From NCBI GenBank assembly GCA_047632015.1, contig JBLIBC010000067.1, positions 1 to 10,905 of the forward strand: a DNA stretch of 10,905 bases, written 5' to 3'. The position numbers were made by a program, and so were the translations under genes. Positions 1 through 6,753 of this stretch are shown piece after piece. Under the pieces are notes generated by a model, which was given only the letters and a program-made list of their open reading frames with translations, was not told the DNA's origin and made no database searches. Positions within the stretch are counted from its first letter, which is position 1. Each line of letters starts with the position of its first letter. Origin of the DNA: JBLIAZ01 sp047632015 (GTDB lineage Bacteria; Bacteroidota; Bacteroidia; Flavobacteriales_C; GCA-002722245).

Positions 1-670
1 TCATTGGGGCTGCTCCAAACAGTTGCAAAACTTGATACGCTAACACTGTTGGTGCCTGAAATGTAGTTACAATGTATTCAACATCAGTGTTACTCAAAGA
101 ATTTAAATTCTTATACAAGTGGCTTAAACCCTCAGGTTTATGCACAAATATTAACACGACACTCTCAACTTGATAAATGTTTCTCAATTTTGCAACTAGC
201 CTTTCTTTTGACTTTATTTTTGTCACGAAGGGCTCTAATTCTTGTTTTTTCTCAATTGACGAAGCTACTTTTTTAGATATCGCATTGTAATGTTTGTTAA
301 ACTTGACAAACGACTTTGACCCTCCCAACATTTTTACAGCCTCGTTTACACTTTTCCCTGGTAACCCTTTTTTCATGACTTTAGGATGTGCGTGAGTTAC
401 AAAGTTCAACTTAATGTTGTCATCCGCAGCTTGTTTTTGAATCCACATCAAGGCGACCTGCAAGGAATCCAAATACTGCACCCTGTCTTCTTCCGCCCAC
501 TTCTGTCCTTTTTTTTGTTCCACAAAAACGGGATACACTAATACTTCTCCAGTTAATTTTTTACAGACATTCCTGTCACGAAACCAATTGTTTTCGCCGT
601 CAACTATTGAGCTACAACCGCTCGTCAGTATAACTAACAACAATGTAAATAACTTAATTATGCTTTTCAC
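1..670 (-). CDS. Predicted lipoprotein, metzincin-like pseudoprotease paralog (3' end off the window)
   Basis: The first 223 codons are open and run off the left edge, so the C-terminus is missing. I place the start at GTG (668-670): an in-frame TGA lies 24 nt upstream (692-694), and the GTG gives a good lipoprotein signal, MKSIIKLF, then a hydrophobic core and lipobox TSGC with Cys19. The start sits inside the previous gene, a 17-nt overlap that suggests translational coupling, behind a purine-rich AAGAAGAAAA. The mature protein is paralogous to the product of 654-1544. Shared landmarks are the N-terminal RDRN...KLTGEVLVYPVFV strand (residues 31-50), a helix with LDSL (67-70), the VESVVLIFV strand (168-176), TDVEY (195-199), and YQVLQLFGA (212-220). 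The last block resembles the zinc helix of HExxHxxG metalloproteases with all three polar positions replaced. It is probably exported and membrane anchored. No function is assigned and catalysis is unlikely. Confidence 0.8.
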   Translation of the reverse strand, partial: MKSIIKLFTLLLVILTSGCSSIVDGENNWFRDRNVCKKLTGEVLVYPVFVEQKKGQKWAEEDRVQYLDSLQVALMWIQKQAADDNIKLNFVTHAHPKVMKKGLPGKSVNEAVKMLGGSKSFVKFNKHYNAISKKVASSIEKKQELEPFVTKIKSKERLVAKLRNIYQVESVVLIFVHKPEGLSHLYKNLNSLSNTDVEYIVTTFQAPTVLAYQVLQLFGAAPM

Positions 671-1544
671 TTTTCTTCTTTTTACCCGGTTTCAACTTAA
701 ATAACTCAGCATATTTTGAATTAACTTTATCCTTCCAGCCAATTAGGTAGGCAGTATGTTCTCCTACATTGACATTTACCAAATCACTTTCATAATCATA
801 CATGACATCGTGCGAAAAATCCTCCTTCAACATTTGTACAACTTCCTTTTCCTTAGACGAACTTGATCCTGTGTTTAAGTTTTGTGCTCCGAAAAGACTT
901 AAGAACTGAGCTCCAAGGAGGTTAGTACTTTTCGAGCTGTTCACACCAAATTCCACTTCTGTGCTATGCATATTATTTACTACGACACTTAAATCATACT
1001 TGTAGTAATTATTCAGCATAAAAAAGATAACCACATTATCAGCTTGGTGATTCCTTTTAAGCTTTTCAACTAATTTTTGAAAAGCATCTAACTTTGGTTT
1101 TTTGGGCAAAGGCTCTCCAGAAATTTTTATTCCTTTTTCAAGCTTTTTTACAATTCCATCAGCCCACTTCCCGATTTTGCTGCTTTTTGAATATTCCCCA
1201 TCAGAAAACGCAGCACTCAAACTGCTGTATGGAATTTTCTTATTGATGGTTTGTTTTGAACTTAGAGTAGCGTAGATAGATTCAATACGAACCTCTTTTT
1301 TGTACCTTTTACTTTCTCTCCCTACCCAATTAAAAACCTTGTCAAGAGAATCTTTTGTTGACTTAATATCAAATCCACTCCAAGGAATGGTTTTTTTAGA
1401 ATCAACAAAAATCGTGTACACCACTACTTTTCCCTCCAGCTTTGCTGCTATATTTTTGTCTCTTGCCCACCTTGCATCAAGTTCTTTTGATGAACTGCAG
1501 GAAACGACAGACAAAAGCATCAAAAAGTAACAACAAAATTTCAT
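654..1544 (-). CDS. Predicted lipoprotein, metzincin-like fold with degenerate HExxH helix
   Basis: This 296-residue protein starts with a short type II signal peptide; the lipobox VVSC puts the lipidated Cys at 16, followed by SSSK, so it is probably lipid-anchored on the periplasmic or outer face. I do not recognise it as a named gene. The layout recalls secreted metzincin-type peptidases: an N-terminal strand KVVVYTIFVDS (39-49), an amphipathic helix (60-78), strand NVVIFFML (170-177), strand STEVEFGV (194-201), then a helix GAQFLSLFGAQNL (211-223) where such enzymes carry HExxHxxGxxH/D. Here the positions are A212, Q213, S216, G219 and N222. Later come HDVM (245-248), at the place of a Met-turn, and a conserved-looking HTAYLIGWKD (263-272). 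The tail is lysine-rich (286-294). The catalytic His and Glu are absent, so a binding or structural role is more likely than proteolysis. The next gene overlaps its 3' end by 17 nt and encodes a diverged paralog. Confidence 0.85.
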   Translation of the reverse strand: MKFCCYFLMLLSVVSCSSSKELDARWARDKNIAAKLEGKVVVYTIFVDSKKTIPWSGFDIKSTKDSLDKVFNWVGRESKRYKKEVRIESIYATLSSKQTINKKIPYSSLSAAFSDGEYSKSSKIGKWADGIVKKLEKGIKISGEPLPKKPKLDAFQKLVEKLKRNHQADNVVIFFMLNNYYKYDLSVVVNNMHSTEVEFGVNSSKSTNLLGAQFLSLFGAQNLNTGSSSSKEKEVVQMLKEDFSHDVMYDYESDLVNVNVGEHTAYLIGWKDKVNSKYAELFKLKPGKKKKSEKHN

Positions 1545-1675
1545 TCGGTAAAATTAATTAATGCTAAGCAATAATTACTGATCTTACCCCATTTCTTTAG
1601 ACAACAATTTGTCATTTCTTATTTATTTTCATCTAAATCGTAAATAATTTAGATCTCTATTACTATTGATATACA
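1545..1675. other. Intergenic spacer between mazG and the lipoprotein pair
   Basis: This 131-bp AT-rich spacer must hold the end of the rsgA-dtd-mazG transcript and probably the promoter of the lipoprotein genes. I see no clean TAnnTTTG element in the minus direction and no hairpin followed by a T-run. The only structure of note is the inverted repeat annotated at 1631-1654. Read-through from mazG into the lipoproteins therefore cannot be excluded. Confidence 0.5.
1631..1654. repeat. 8-bp inverted repeat, possible hairpin
   Basis: ATCTAAAT (1631-1638) and ATTTAGAT (1647-1654) are exact reverse complements separated by 8 nt. The repeat lies about 20 nt past the mazG stop, in the direction of transcription. 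It lacks a T-run on the minus strand and the stem is AT-rich, so it is a weak terminator candidate at best. It could equally be an operator-like site upstream of the lipoprotein genes, or chance in AT-rich sequence. Confidence 0.35.
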
Positions 1676-2002
1676 TCAGCTCAATTTATCGTTTTCATGA
1701 TGTCGAGAACCATCTCTCAGGGTTTTCTTAGCAAAATTCATTTTCATGGCATCTTCCAAATCCACACCTGTTTGATTAGCCAAACAAGTAAGCACAAATA
1801 AAATATCCGCCATTTCATCAGCTAAACTACCTACCTCAGCTCCTTTTTTGTAGGACTGTTCTCCATATTCTCTTGATAAAACCCTAGATAACTCTCCCAC
1901 TTCCTCCATTAAAACGGCAAGGTTTGTCATTTCGTCAAAGTAACGCACCCCATGTTTTTTTATCCAACAGTCAACTTGATTTTGCAATTCCTTAATTTCC
2001 AT
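1676..2002 (-). CDS. MazG-like nucleotide pyrophosphohydrolase
   Basis: This 108-residue, all-helical protein belongs to the MazG-like / all-alpha NTP pyrophosphohydrolase superfamily. Members hydrolyse (d)NTPs to the monophosphate and pyrophosphate and are thought to clean aberrant nucleotides from the cytoplasmic pool. The metal-binding signature is visible: EEVGE at residues 33-37 (E33, E34, E37) and DEMAD at 62-66 (E63, D66), with a basic NFAKKTLRDG segment (89-98) near the C-terminus. It has a single MazG domain, unlike the two-domain E. coli MazG of about 263 residues, so I give no gene symbol. Its ATG shares one base with the dtd stop (TAATG), so it is translationally coupled as the last gene of the rsgA-dtd-mazG operon. 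The exact substrate cannot be read from the sequence. Confidence 0.88.
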   Translation of the reverse strand: MEIKELQNQVDCWIKKHGVRYFDEMTNLAVLMEEVGELSRVLSREYGEQSYKKGAEVGSLADEMADILFVLTCLANQTGVDLEDAMKMNFAKKTLRDGSRHHENDKLS

Positions 2003-2454
2003 TATTCTTTGTTTTTTGAATCCAGTAGTATGGTCACTGGCCCATCATTTACAATGGATAATTTCATGTCCGCTCCAAAAACTCCAGCCTCTACTGACTG
2101 ACCTAACTCTTTGGACATTGATTTGAGAAACAACTCATACAGTTCTTCCGCTTTATTAGGCAAAGCAGCATTCATAAAAGAAGGTCTTGTTCCTTTTTTT
2201 GTTGAAGAAAATAAAGTGAACTGACTGACCACCAACACCTTTCCCCCCACATCCTTTACCGATAAATTCATTTTATCGTTCTCATCTCGAAACAAACGCA
2301 GACTGGCTATTTTTTTAGACAACCAATTTATGTCTTCCACATTATCTTCATGAGTTACACCAACTAAAAGCAGTAAACCTGCGTTAATTGAGCCTACGAT
2401 TTCATTGTTTACTTCAACCGATGAATTTGACACCCTTTGAACTACAATTCTCAT
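2002..2454 (-). CDS. dtd: D-aminoacyl-tRNA deacylase
   Basis: This 150-residue protein has the normal full length for DTD. It hydrolyses the ester bond of D-amino acids, and of glycine mischarged on tRNA-Ala, so that they do not reach the ribosome; it acts as a cytoplasmic homodimer. The N-terminal MRIVVQRVSNSSVEV is typical. The active-site motif SQFTL is at 77-81 with Thr80, followed by GTRPSF at 88-93. The NDGPVT motif is at 136-141 and contains the Gly138-Pro139 pair that, as a cis-peptide in the partner subunit, excludes L-amino acids. The start overlaps the rsgA stop by 4 nt (ATGA) and the stop overlaps the mazG start by 1 nt, so all three genes are likely on one mRNA. Confidence 0.95.
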   Translation of the reverse strand: MRIVVQRVSNSSVEVNNEIVGSINAGLLLLVGVTHEDNVEDINWLSKKIASLRLFRDENDKMNLSVKDVGGKVLVVSQFTLFSSTKKGTRPSFMNAALPNKAEELYELFLKSMSKELGQSVEAGVFGADMKLSIVNDGPVTILLDSKNKE

Positions 2455-3374
2455 CGGTACAAATTTTCATCACCATCGTCGTACATACTCAAGTAACTCC
2501 TGTATCTCCACGGGGAAATTTCTTCCAATTCAACTGCTGCTTTTATAGCACATTTAGGCTCATTAATGTGTACGCAATTGTTAAAATGACATTCGTTTTT
2601 TAAGGCAGTAAACTCCTTAAAGTAATTACCCAACTCCTGCTTTTCAACATCTACGACACCAAGACCTTTTATCCCTGGGGTATCCACCACATATCCTCCA
2701 TCTTCCAAAGGCAGCATTTCAGCAAATGTAGTGGTATGTACACCTTGTTGGTGCATTTCAGATATCTCAGCAGTGTACTGCTCATACCCTACAGTCATTT
2801 CATTTAACAAACTAGATTTTCCAACCCCCGAATGTCCAAACACAGCTGTTATTTTATTTTTACATAAGTCCTTAATCACTTTCAAATTTTGCTTTTTAAG
2901 GACAGAAACCAACTTGACTTCATAACCCATTTCTTCGTAAATAGTAATGAGTTCGGTTAAACGTTCTATCTCCTTTTCACCGTACAAATCAATTTTATTA
3001 ACCAGCAACAATACTGGAATTTGGTAAGCCTCCGCTGTGACCAAAAACCTGTCTATAAACTCAAAACTTGTGGCTGGCTTGTCAATAGTAACAACCAGAA
3101 CTGCTAAATCAAGGTTACTCGCTAATATGTGATACTGCTTGGAAAGGTTTACAGACTTTCTTATGATGTAATTTTTTCGCTTTTTAATTTCAGTAATTAC
3201 AGACGCTCCTCCAGGTATCATATCCAACACCACTACATCACCAACCGCTACCGGATTAGTAAGTTTTAATCCCTTAATTCTGAATTTCCCTCGAATTCCA
3301 CAATCAAGTACTTCTCCCGTGCCAACCTTAACACGGTAACTACTTCCCATCGATTTTAATACTAGACCTTCCAT
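2451..3374 (-). CDS. rsgA: Small ribosomal subunit biogenesis GTPase RsgA
   Basis: This 307-residue protein is a circularly permuted GTPase that binds the 30S subunit late in its assembly and couples GTP hydrolysis to release of maturation factors. Domains run in the usual order: an N-terminal OB-fold (about 1-65), then the permuted G domain with G4 NKID at 126-129 before G1 GHSGVGKS at 180-187, HTTT at 213-216 (switch I / G2) and G3 DTPG at 231-234. A C-terminal zinc knuckle follows, with Cys262, Cys267, His269 and Cys275. All catalytic motifs are intact and the length is normal. It is the first gene of the operon with dtd and mazG, and a good TAnnTTTG element lies about 20 nt upstream of its ATG. 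The shared theme is translation fidelity and nucleotide housekeeping. Confidence 0.96.
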   Translation of the reverse strand: MEGLVLKSMGSSYRVKVGTGEVLDCGIRGKFRIKGLKLTNPVAVGDVVVLDMIPGGASVITEIKKRKNYIIRKSVNLSKQYHILASNLDLAVLVVTIDKPATSFEFIDRFLVTAEAYQIPVLLLVNKIDLYGEKEIERLTELITIYEEMGYEVKLVSVLKKQNLKVIKDLCKNKITAVFGHSGVGKSSLLNEMTVGYEQYTAEISEMHQQGVHTTTFAEMLPLEDGGYVVDTPGIKGLGVVDVEKQELGNYFKEFTALKNECHFNNCVHINEPKCAIKAAVELEEISPWRYRSYLSMYDDGDENLYR

Positions 3375-3392
3375 AAACTATTTTAACAATTA

Positions 3393-3400
3393 CAAATTTA
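3393..3400 (-). promoter_or_regulatory. Candidate -7 element of the rsgA operon promoter
   Basis: On the minus strand this reads TAAATTTG, an exact match to the Bacteroidota housekeeping -7 consensus TAnnTTTG. It would place the transcription start some 10-15 nt before the rsgA ATG at 3374. No convincing TTTG or TTG is seen at the -33 distance, so this is a half-match in AT-rich DNA. Confidence 0.4.
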
Positions 3401-3410
3401 CATTTTTAAC

Positions 3411-3439
3411 TTGATTGAAGCTTAAAATTGATACTTTTA
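3411..3439 (+). promoter_or_regulatory. Weak candidate gldA promoter
   Basis: TTG at 3411-3413 is followed after 18 nt by TACTTTTA (3432-3439), one mismatch from TAnnTTTG. The spacing suits a Bacteroidota -33/-7 pair and would give a leader of roughly 10 nt before the ATG at 3454. If this is the promoter, the upstream in-frame TTG at 3415 lies before the mRNA start and cannot be the initiation codon. Confidence 0.25.
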
Positions 3440-3453
3440 AGAAAAAAAATATC

Positions 3454-4353
3454 ATGTCAATTAAAGTTGAAGGCGTCAGTAAATTTTATGGTAAACAGAC
3501 AGCATTAAACGAAGTGAGCTTTGAAATTGAAAGAGGCGAAGTCGTCGGTTTTTTAGGCCCAAACGGCGCAGGAAAGTCCACTATGATGAAGGTTATCTGC
3601 GCATATCTTTCAGCAGACGAAGGTGAAGTTTTTGTTTGCGGCAAAAAAGTAAGTGAACAAGAGCAAGAAATCAAAAAACTAATTGGGTATTTACCTGAGC
3701 ATAATCCATTGTATTTAGACATGTACGTGAAGGAGTTTTTAAATTTCATGTGCGGTATACATCAAATTAAAAACAAAAAGGAAAAAATCAAGGAAGTTAT
3801 TGAACTTACAGGATTACAGAACGAACAACACAAAAAAATAAAGGCCCTATCCAAAGGTTATCGTCAACGTGTTGGTCTTGCCCATGCTATAATTCATGAC
3901 CCAGAAGTGTTAATTTTAGATGAGCCAACCACTGGGCTTGATCCAAATCAAATCATCGAAATCAGAGAATTGATTCAAAAAATTGGAAAGAAAAAAACGG
4001 TGATGCTTTCTACCCATATAATGCAAGAGGTAGAAGCCATTTGCAAACGCGTAATCATTATTGACAAGGGTAAAATTGTGGCCAACCAAAGCATTGAAGA
4101 ATTAAAAAGCAAAGAACAAACTTTTGTGGTGGAGGTTGAATTTGAAAATCCAGTAAATGAAAAATTACTTCAGCAGATACCTGGAGTTTTAAAAGTCAGC
4201 AAATCCAGCAATACTTTATTTGTTATTGAAAGCTCCAAGGATGAAGTACGAAAGGCAATTTCAAAATTTGCTTTAGACCAAGACAACGTCATTATCAAGT
4301 TAAACAAGCAAAATGCAACCCTTGAGCAAGTGTTCCATAATTTAACCAAGTAA
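3454..4353 (+). CDS. gldA: Gliding-motility-associated ABC transporter ATPase GldA
   Basis: This 299-residue ABC ATPase closely matches the Flavobacterium GldA pattern, including IGYLPEHNPLYLDMYV after the Walker A region. GldA works with the membrane proteins GldF and GldG as an ABC-2-type exporter linked to gliding; its cargo is not known. Motifs are Walker A GPNGAGKST (35-43), signature LSKGYRQ (132-138, the SKGYRQR variant usual in this subfamily), Walker B VLILDEP (152-158), D-loop GLD (161-163) and H-loop His188. The C-terminal 220-299 region is the extra domain of this subclass. I start at the ATG at 3454, which gives MSIKVEGVSKFYG; an in-frame TTG at 3415 would add 13 residues but has no support. 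GldF and GldG are not adjacent, as is usual in flavobacteria. A GldA-like ATPase of a different ABC-2 exporter remains possible. Confidence 0.85.
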   Translation: MSIKVEGVSKFYGKQTALNEVSFEIERGEVVGFLGPNGAGKSTMMKVICAYLSADEGEVFVCGKKVSEQEQEIKKLIGYLPEHNPLYLDMYVKEFLNFMCGIHQIKNKKEKIKEVIELTGLQNEQHKKIKALSKGYRQRVGLAHAIIHDPEVLILDEPTTGLDPNQIIEIRELIQKIGKKKTVMLSTHIMQEVEAICKRVIIIDKGKIVANQSIEELKSKEQTFVVEVEFENPVNEKLLQQIPGVLKVSKSSNTLFVIESSKDEVRKAISKFALDQDNVIIKLNKQNATLEQVFHNLTK

Positions 4354-4362
4354 TCATTTATT

Positions 4363-4401
4363 GGATATAGTTTTTTTTATCCCTAGATAATCCTTTTTTT
4401 T
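4363..4401 (+). terminator. Possible rho-independent terminator of gldA
   Basis: GGATATAG (4363-4370) can pair imperfectly, with two bulges, with CTAGATAATCC (4383-4393). The stem is immediately followed by eight T (4394-4401). It lies 10 nt past the gldA stop. The stem is weak, so termination may be partial and metK may receive some read-through. Confidence 0.35.
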
Positions 4402-4430
4402 GCAACTCTAAATTTTACAAAAAATATACT

Positions 4431-5684
4431 ATGGCAAATTACTTTTTTACTTCAGAGTCTGTATCAGAAGGACATCCAGACAAAGTAGCTGATCAAATAT
4501 CAGATGCATTAATTGACAATTTTTTAGCTTTTGATCCTGAATCAAAGGTAGCTTGTGAAACACTAGTAACTACAGGACAAGTTATTTTAGCTGGAGAAGT
4601 AAAATCCACAGCTTATTTAGACGTTCAAAATATTGCAAGAGACGTAATTAATAAAATAGGGTATACTAAATCTGAATACATGTTTGACGGTAACTCTTGC
4701 GGAGTATTATCAGCAATACATGAGCAATCAGCTGATATCAACCAAGGAGTTGATAAAGTTGACAAGAAAGAGCAAGGAGCAGGTGACCAAGGAATGATGT
4801 TTGGTTTTGCTACTGATGAGACAAAAGATTTAATGCCTTTAGCTTTAGATATATCACATAAATTGTTGATTGAATTAGCTGAATTAAGAAGAGAAGTAAA
4901 AGACATCCCTTACTTAAGACCAGATGCAAAATCACAAGTAACTTTAGAATATAATGAAAAGCACGAGGCGATCAGAATTGAAGCGATCGTAATTTCAACG
5001 CAACATGATGATTTTGATACAGAAGCAAACATGCTTGCTAAAATTAAGAAGGACATCGTTGAAATTTTAATCCCAAGAGTTCGTGCTAAATATCCAGAGT
5101 ATGATGTTTTGTTTAACGACAATGTAAAATACCACATTAACCCTACTGGAATATTTGTAATTGGTGGTCCTCACGGAGATACAGGGTTAACAGGAAGGAA
5201 AATTATTGTAGACACATATGGTGGACGTGGCGCTCATGGAGGTGGTGCTTTTTCAGGAAAGGACCCCAGTAAAGTGGACAGAAGTGCTGCCTACGCTACT
5301 AGACATATTGCTAAAAACTTAGTTGCTGCTGGTGTAGCCTCTGAAGCTTTAGTGCAAGTATCATATGCCATTGGTGTAAAAGACCCTATGGGGATTTTTG
5401 TTGATACAAAAGGTACTGCAAAAGTTGATTTTACAGATGCAGAAATCGCTGAAAAAGTAACGGCAATTTTTGACATGACTCCTTACGGTATTGAAACAAG
5501 ATTAAAGCTTAGAAATCCAATTTATTTGGAGACTGCTGCTTACGGTCACATGGGAAGGAAAAATGAAAAAATTACTAAAACTTACTCTAGTCCAAATGGA
5601 GAAACAATAACGAAAGAAGTTGAATTATTCACATGGGAAAAATTAGACTATGTTGATACTGTGAAAAAATCATTTGGATTGTAA
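4431..5684 (+). CDS. metK: S-adenosylmethionine synthase (methionine adenosyltransferase)
   Basis: This 417-residue enzyme makes S-adenosylmethionine from methionine and ATP in the cytoplasm, using Mg2+ and K+, and acts as a tetramer of paired dimers. All signature motifs are present: SEGHPDK at 12-18 (ATP and catalytic His15), GAGDQG at 116-121, GGPHGDTGLTGRK at 245-257, the glycine-rich GGGAFSGKDPSKVDRS at 270-285 and KDPMGIF at 317-323. It is about 30 residues longer than the 384-residue E. coli enzyme, partly because of a C-terminal extension around 380-400; this long form is usual in Bacteroidota. The start MANYFFTSESVSEGHPDK is typical. The gene stands alone, 77 bp after gldA and followed by a strong terminator. 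The leader is too short and featureless to hold a recognised SAM riboswitch, so its control is not visible. Confidence 0.97.
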   Translation: MANYFFTSESVSEGHPDKVADQISDALIDNFLAFDPESKVACETLVTTGQVILAGEVKSTAYLDVQNIARDVINKIGYTKSEYMFDGNSCGVLSAIHEQSADINQGVDKVDKKEQGAGDQGMMFGFATDETKDLMPLALDISHKLLIELAELRREVKDIPYLRPDAKSQVTLEYNEKHEAIRIEAIVISTQHDDFDTEANMLAKIKKDIVEILIPRVRAKYPEYDVLFNDNVKYHINPTGIFVIGGPHGDTGLTGRKIIVDTYGGRGAHGGGAFSGKDPSKVDRSAAYATRHIAKNLVAAGVASEALVQVSYAIGVKDPMGIFVDTKGTAKVDFTDAEIAEKVTAIFDMTPYGIETRLKLRNPIYLETAAYGHMGRKNEKITKTYSSPNGETITKEVELFTWEKLDYVDTVKKSFGL

Positions 5685-5742
5685 ATTACAAGAATCAATT
5701 TTTTGTAAGTAACAATGAAGTTTATTGTTGATACTAACTTTA

Positions 5743-5790
5743 AAGACATAAAAAAAGACCTTCAATATTGAAGGTCTTTTTTTATGTCTT
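5743..5790. terminator. Strong bidirectional terminator, perfect 48-nt palindrome
   Basis: The two 24-nt arms are exact reverse complements with no mismatch, centred on AATATT. The core GACCTTCAAT/ATTGAAGGTC (5757-5776) is flanked by A7 on the left and T7 on the right, so transcripts of either strand form a hairpin ending in a U-run. It sits between metK (plus, ends 5684) and the convergent operon (minus, ends 5863), where it can end both transcripts. Confidence 0.92.
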
Positions 5791-5862
5791 AATTACCATT
5801 CTCCCGCAATCTCGTTTCAAATATTCATTAAATGATTACTTTGAATTGAAGTCTCTGCCCTA

Positions 5863-6753
5863 TTACTTCTTTAAAATATTCATAGGGAATGGTAAATTGT
5901 TGTATTTCAAGAAATAATAAGTCTCTAGACTGGCTCCAAAACCTTTGTAAAAACGTTGAAGACCTTCGTTTTCACTTCCTTCAAAATCAAGGACCACATC
6001 AGTGTTTTGATGCCTTTTTATCACCTCATCGAGAATGTAAAATAATGCCGCCGATTCTTTTCCTGTCTTTGTATTTCCGGAAAAGACAAAAATTATCCTG
6101 TTGTTATTTTTCAAAAACAAGGCACTACAAATATTTTTGTTTTCTTGATTTACCGCTGTTAGAACTGTCAATATTCCTTTTGACTTAGCCGTTTCACACA
6201 CTTTTAAAAAACCGTGATAATGCTCCTCTTTTAAGTGTTTAAACTGCACACCCTTATCAGCTTTAAAAAGAGAAATCGCTACTCCTGGTTCATCTGTATC
6301 CTTAATCGACAAACCTAACTTATTAGATTTCTTTAAGTTTCTTTTATGATTAGACGCATATTCACTTTTTAACTCCTCGTGACTTTTGTTCAAATTTAAA
6401 ATCAAATTGCAACGGCCTTCAGCTCCGGTGACCGTTTTATTCAAATACAATTCTACCCACTTATATTTATTCGCAATCAGGTCGATAAATTGCTTAGCAC
6501 CAACATTTTTACCTACTGAAAACAGCCCCAATTGCTGAATAAAAAAAGGTGGGTAAACGTACTTGACCCCCAGTTTACTTTTATACGGAACAGGAAAACA
6601 AGCTGTATAATTCCCTTTCTCTTCAATTATTAACGCTTCCCACGTACAGAGCTCATCTAAATACCAACTCAAGGCATAAGGGTATGGTGAAGAAGCCTTT
6701 ATGCAAGCGTTCCATTTCCCGTCATCAATGTCTTTTCTGGTTACAAACTTCAT
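5863..6753 (-). CDS. FemAB/GNAT-like acyltransferase, surface-glycan operon
   Basis: This 296-residue soluble protein with no signal peptide resembles the FemAB-like (Acetyltransf_6-type) GNAT proteins found in Bacteroidota glycan loci. The N-terminal half carries PYPYALSWYLD (23-33) and YVYPPFFIQQLGLFS (65-79). A basic NHKRNLKKS stretch follows at 135-143. The C-terminal half has the acetyl-CoA-fold strand with the family hallmark DFEGSENEGLQRFYKGFGA at 256-274. Its job is probably to transfer an acyl or aminoacyl group to a sugar or cell-wall precursor, but the donor and acceptor cannot be told. Its start overlaps the upstream deacetylase-like gene by 4 nt (ATGA), so it is the last gene of the wecB operon and ends before the bidirectional terminator. 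Confidence 0.75.
   Translation of the reverse strand: MKFVTRKDIDDGKWNACIKASSPYPYALSWYLDELCTWEALIIEEKGNYTACFPVPYKSKLGVKYVYPPFFIQQLGLFSVGKNVGAKQFIDLIANKYKWVELYLNKTVTGAEGRCNLILNLNKSHEELKSEYASNHKRNLKKSNKLGLSIKDTDEPGVAISLFKADKGVQFKHLKEEHYHGFLKVCETAKSKGILTVLTAVNQENKNICSALFLKNNNRIIFVFSGNTKTGKESAALFYILDEVIKRHQNTDVVLDFEGSENEGLQRFYKGFGASLETYYFLKYNNLPFPMNILKK

Noticed and set aside
1300..1530. 76-codon plus-strand open frame inside the lipoprotein gene.
   Set aside because: It is antisense to the signal-peptide and N-terminal region of a well-supported lipoprotein gene and has no features of its own.
3415..3453. TTG at 3415 as the start of gldA, adding 13 residues (MKLKIDTFKKKNI).
   Set aside because: The ATG at 3454 gives the usual GldA N-terminus, the extension has no counterpart in the family as I know it, and it covers the likely promoter.
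4354..4430. Possible SAM riboswitch in the metK leader.
   Set aside because: Only 77 bp are available, part of which looks like the gldA terminator, and no conserved SAM-riboswitch core or pseudoknot pattern can be seen.
5715..5771. An 18-codon open frame (MKFIVDTNF...) after metK.
   Set aside because: It runs into the terminator palindrome, has no sign of a start signal and matches nothing I know; chance is the better explanation.
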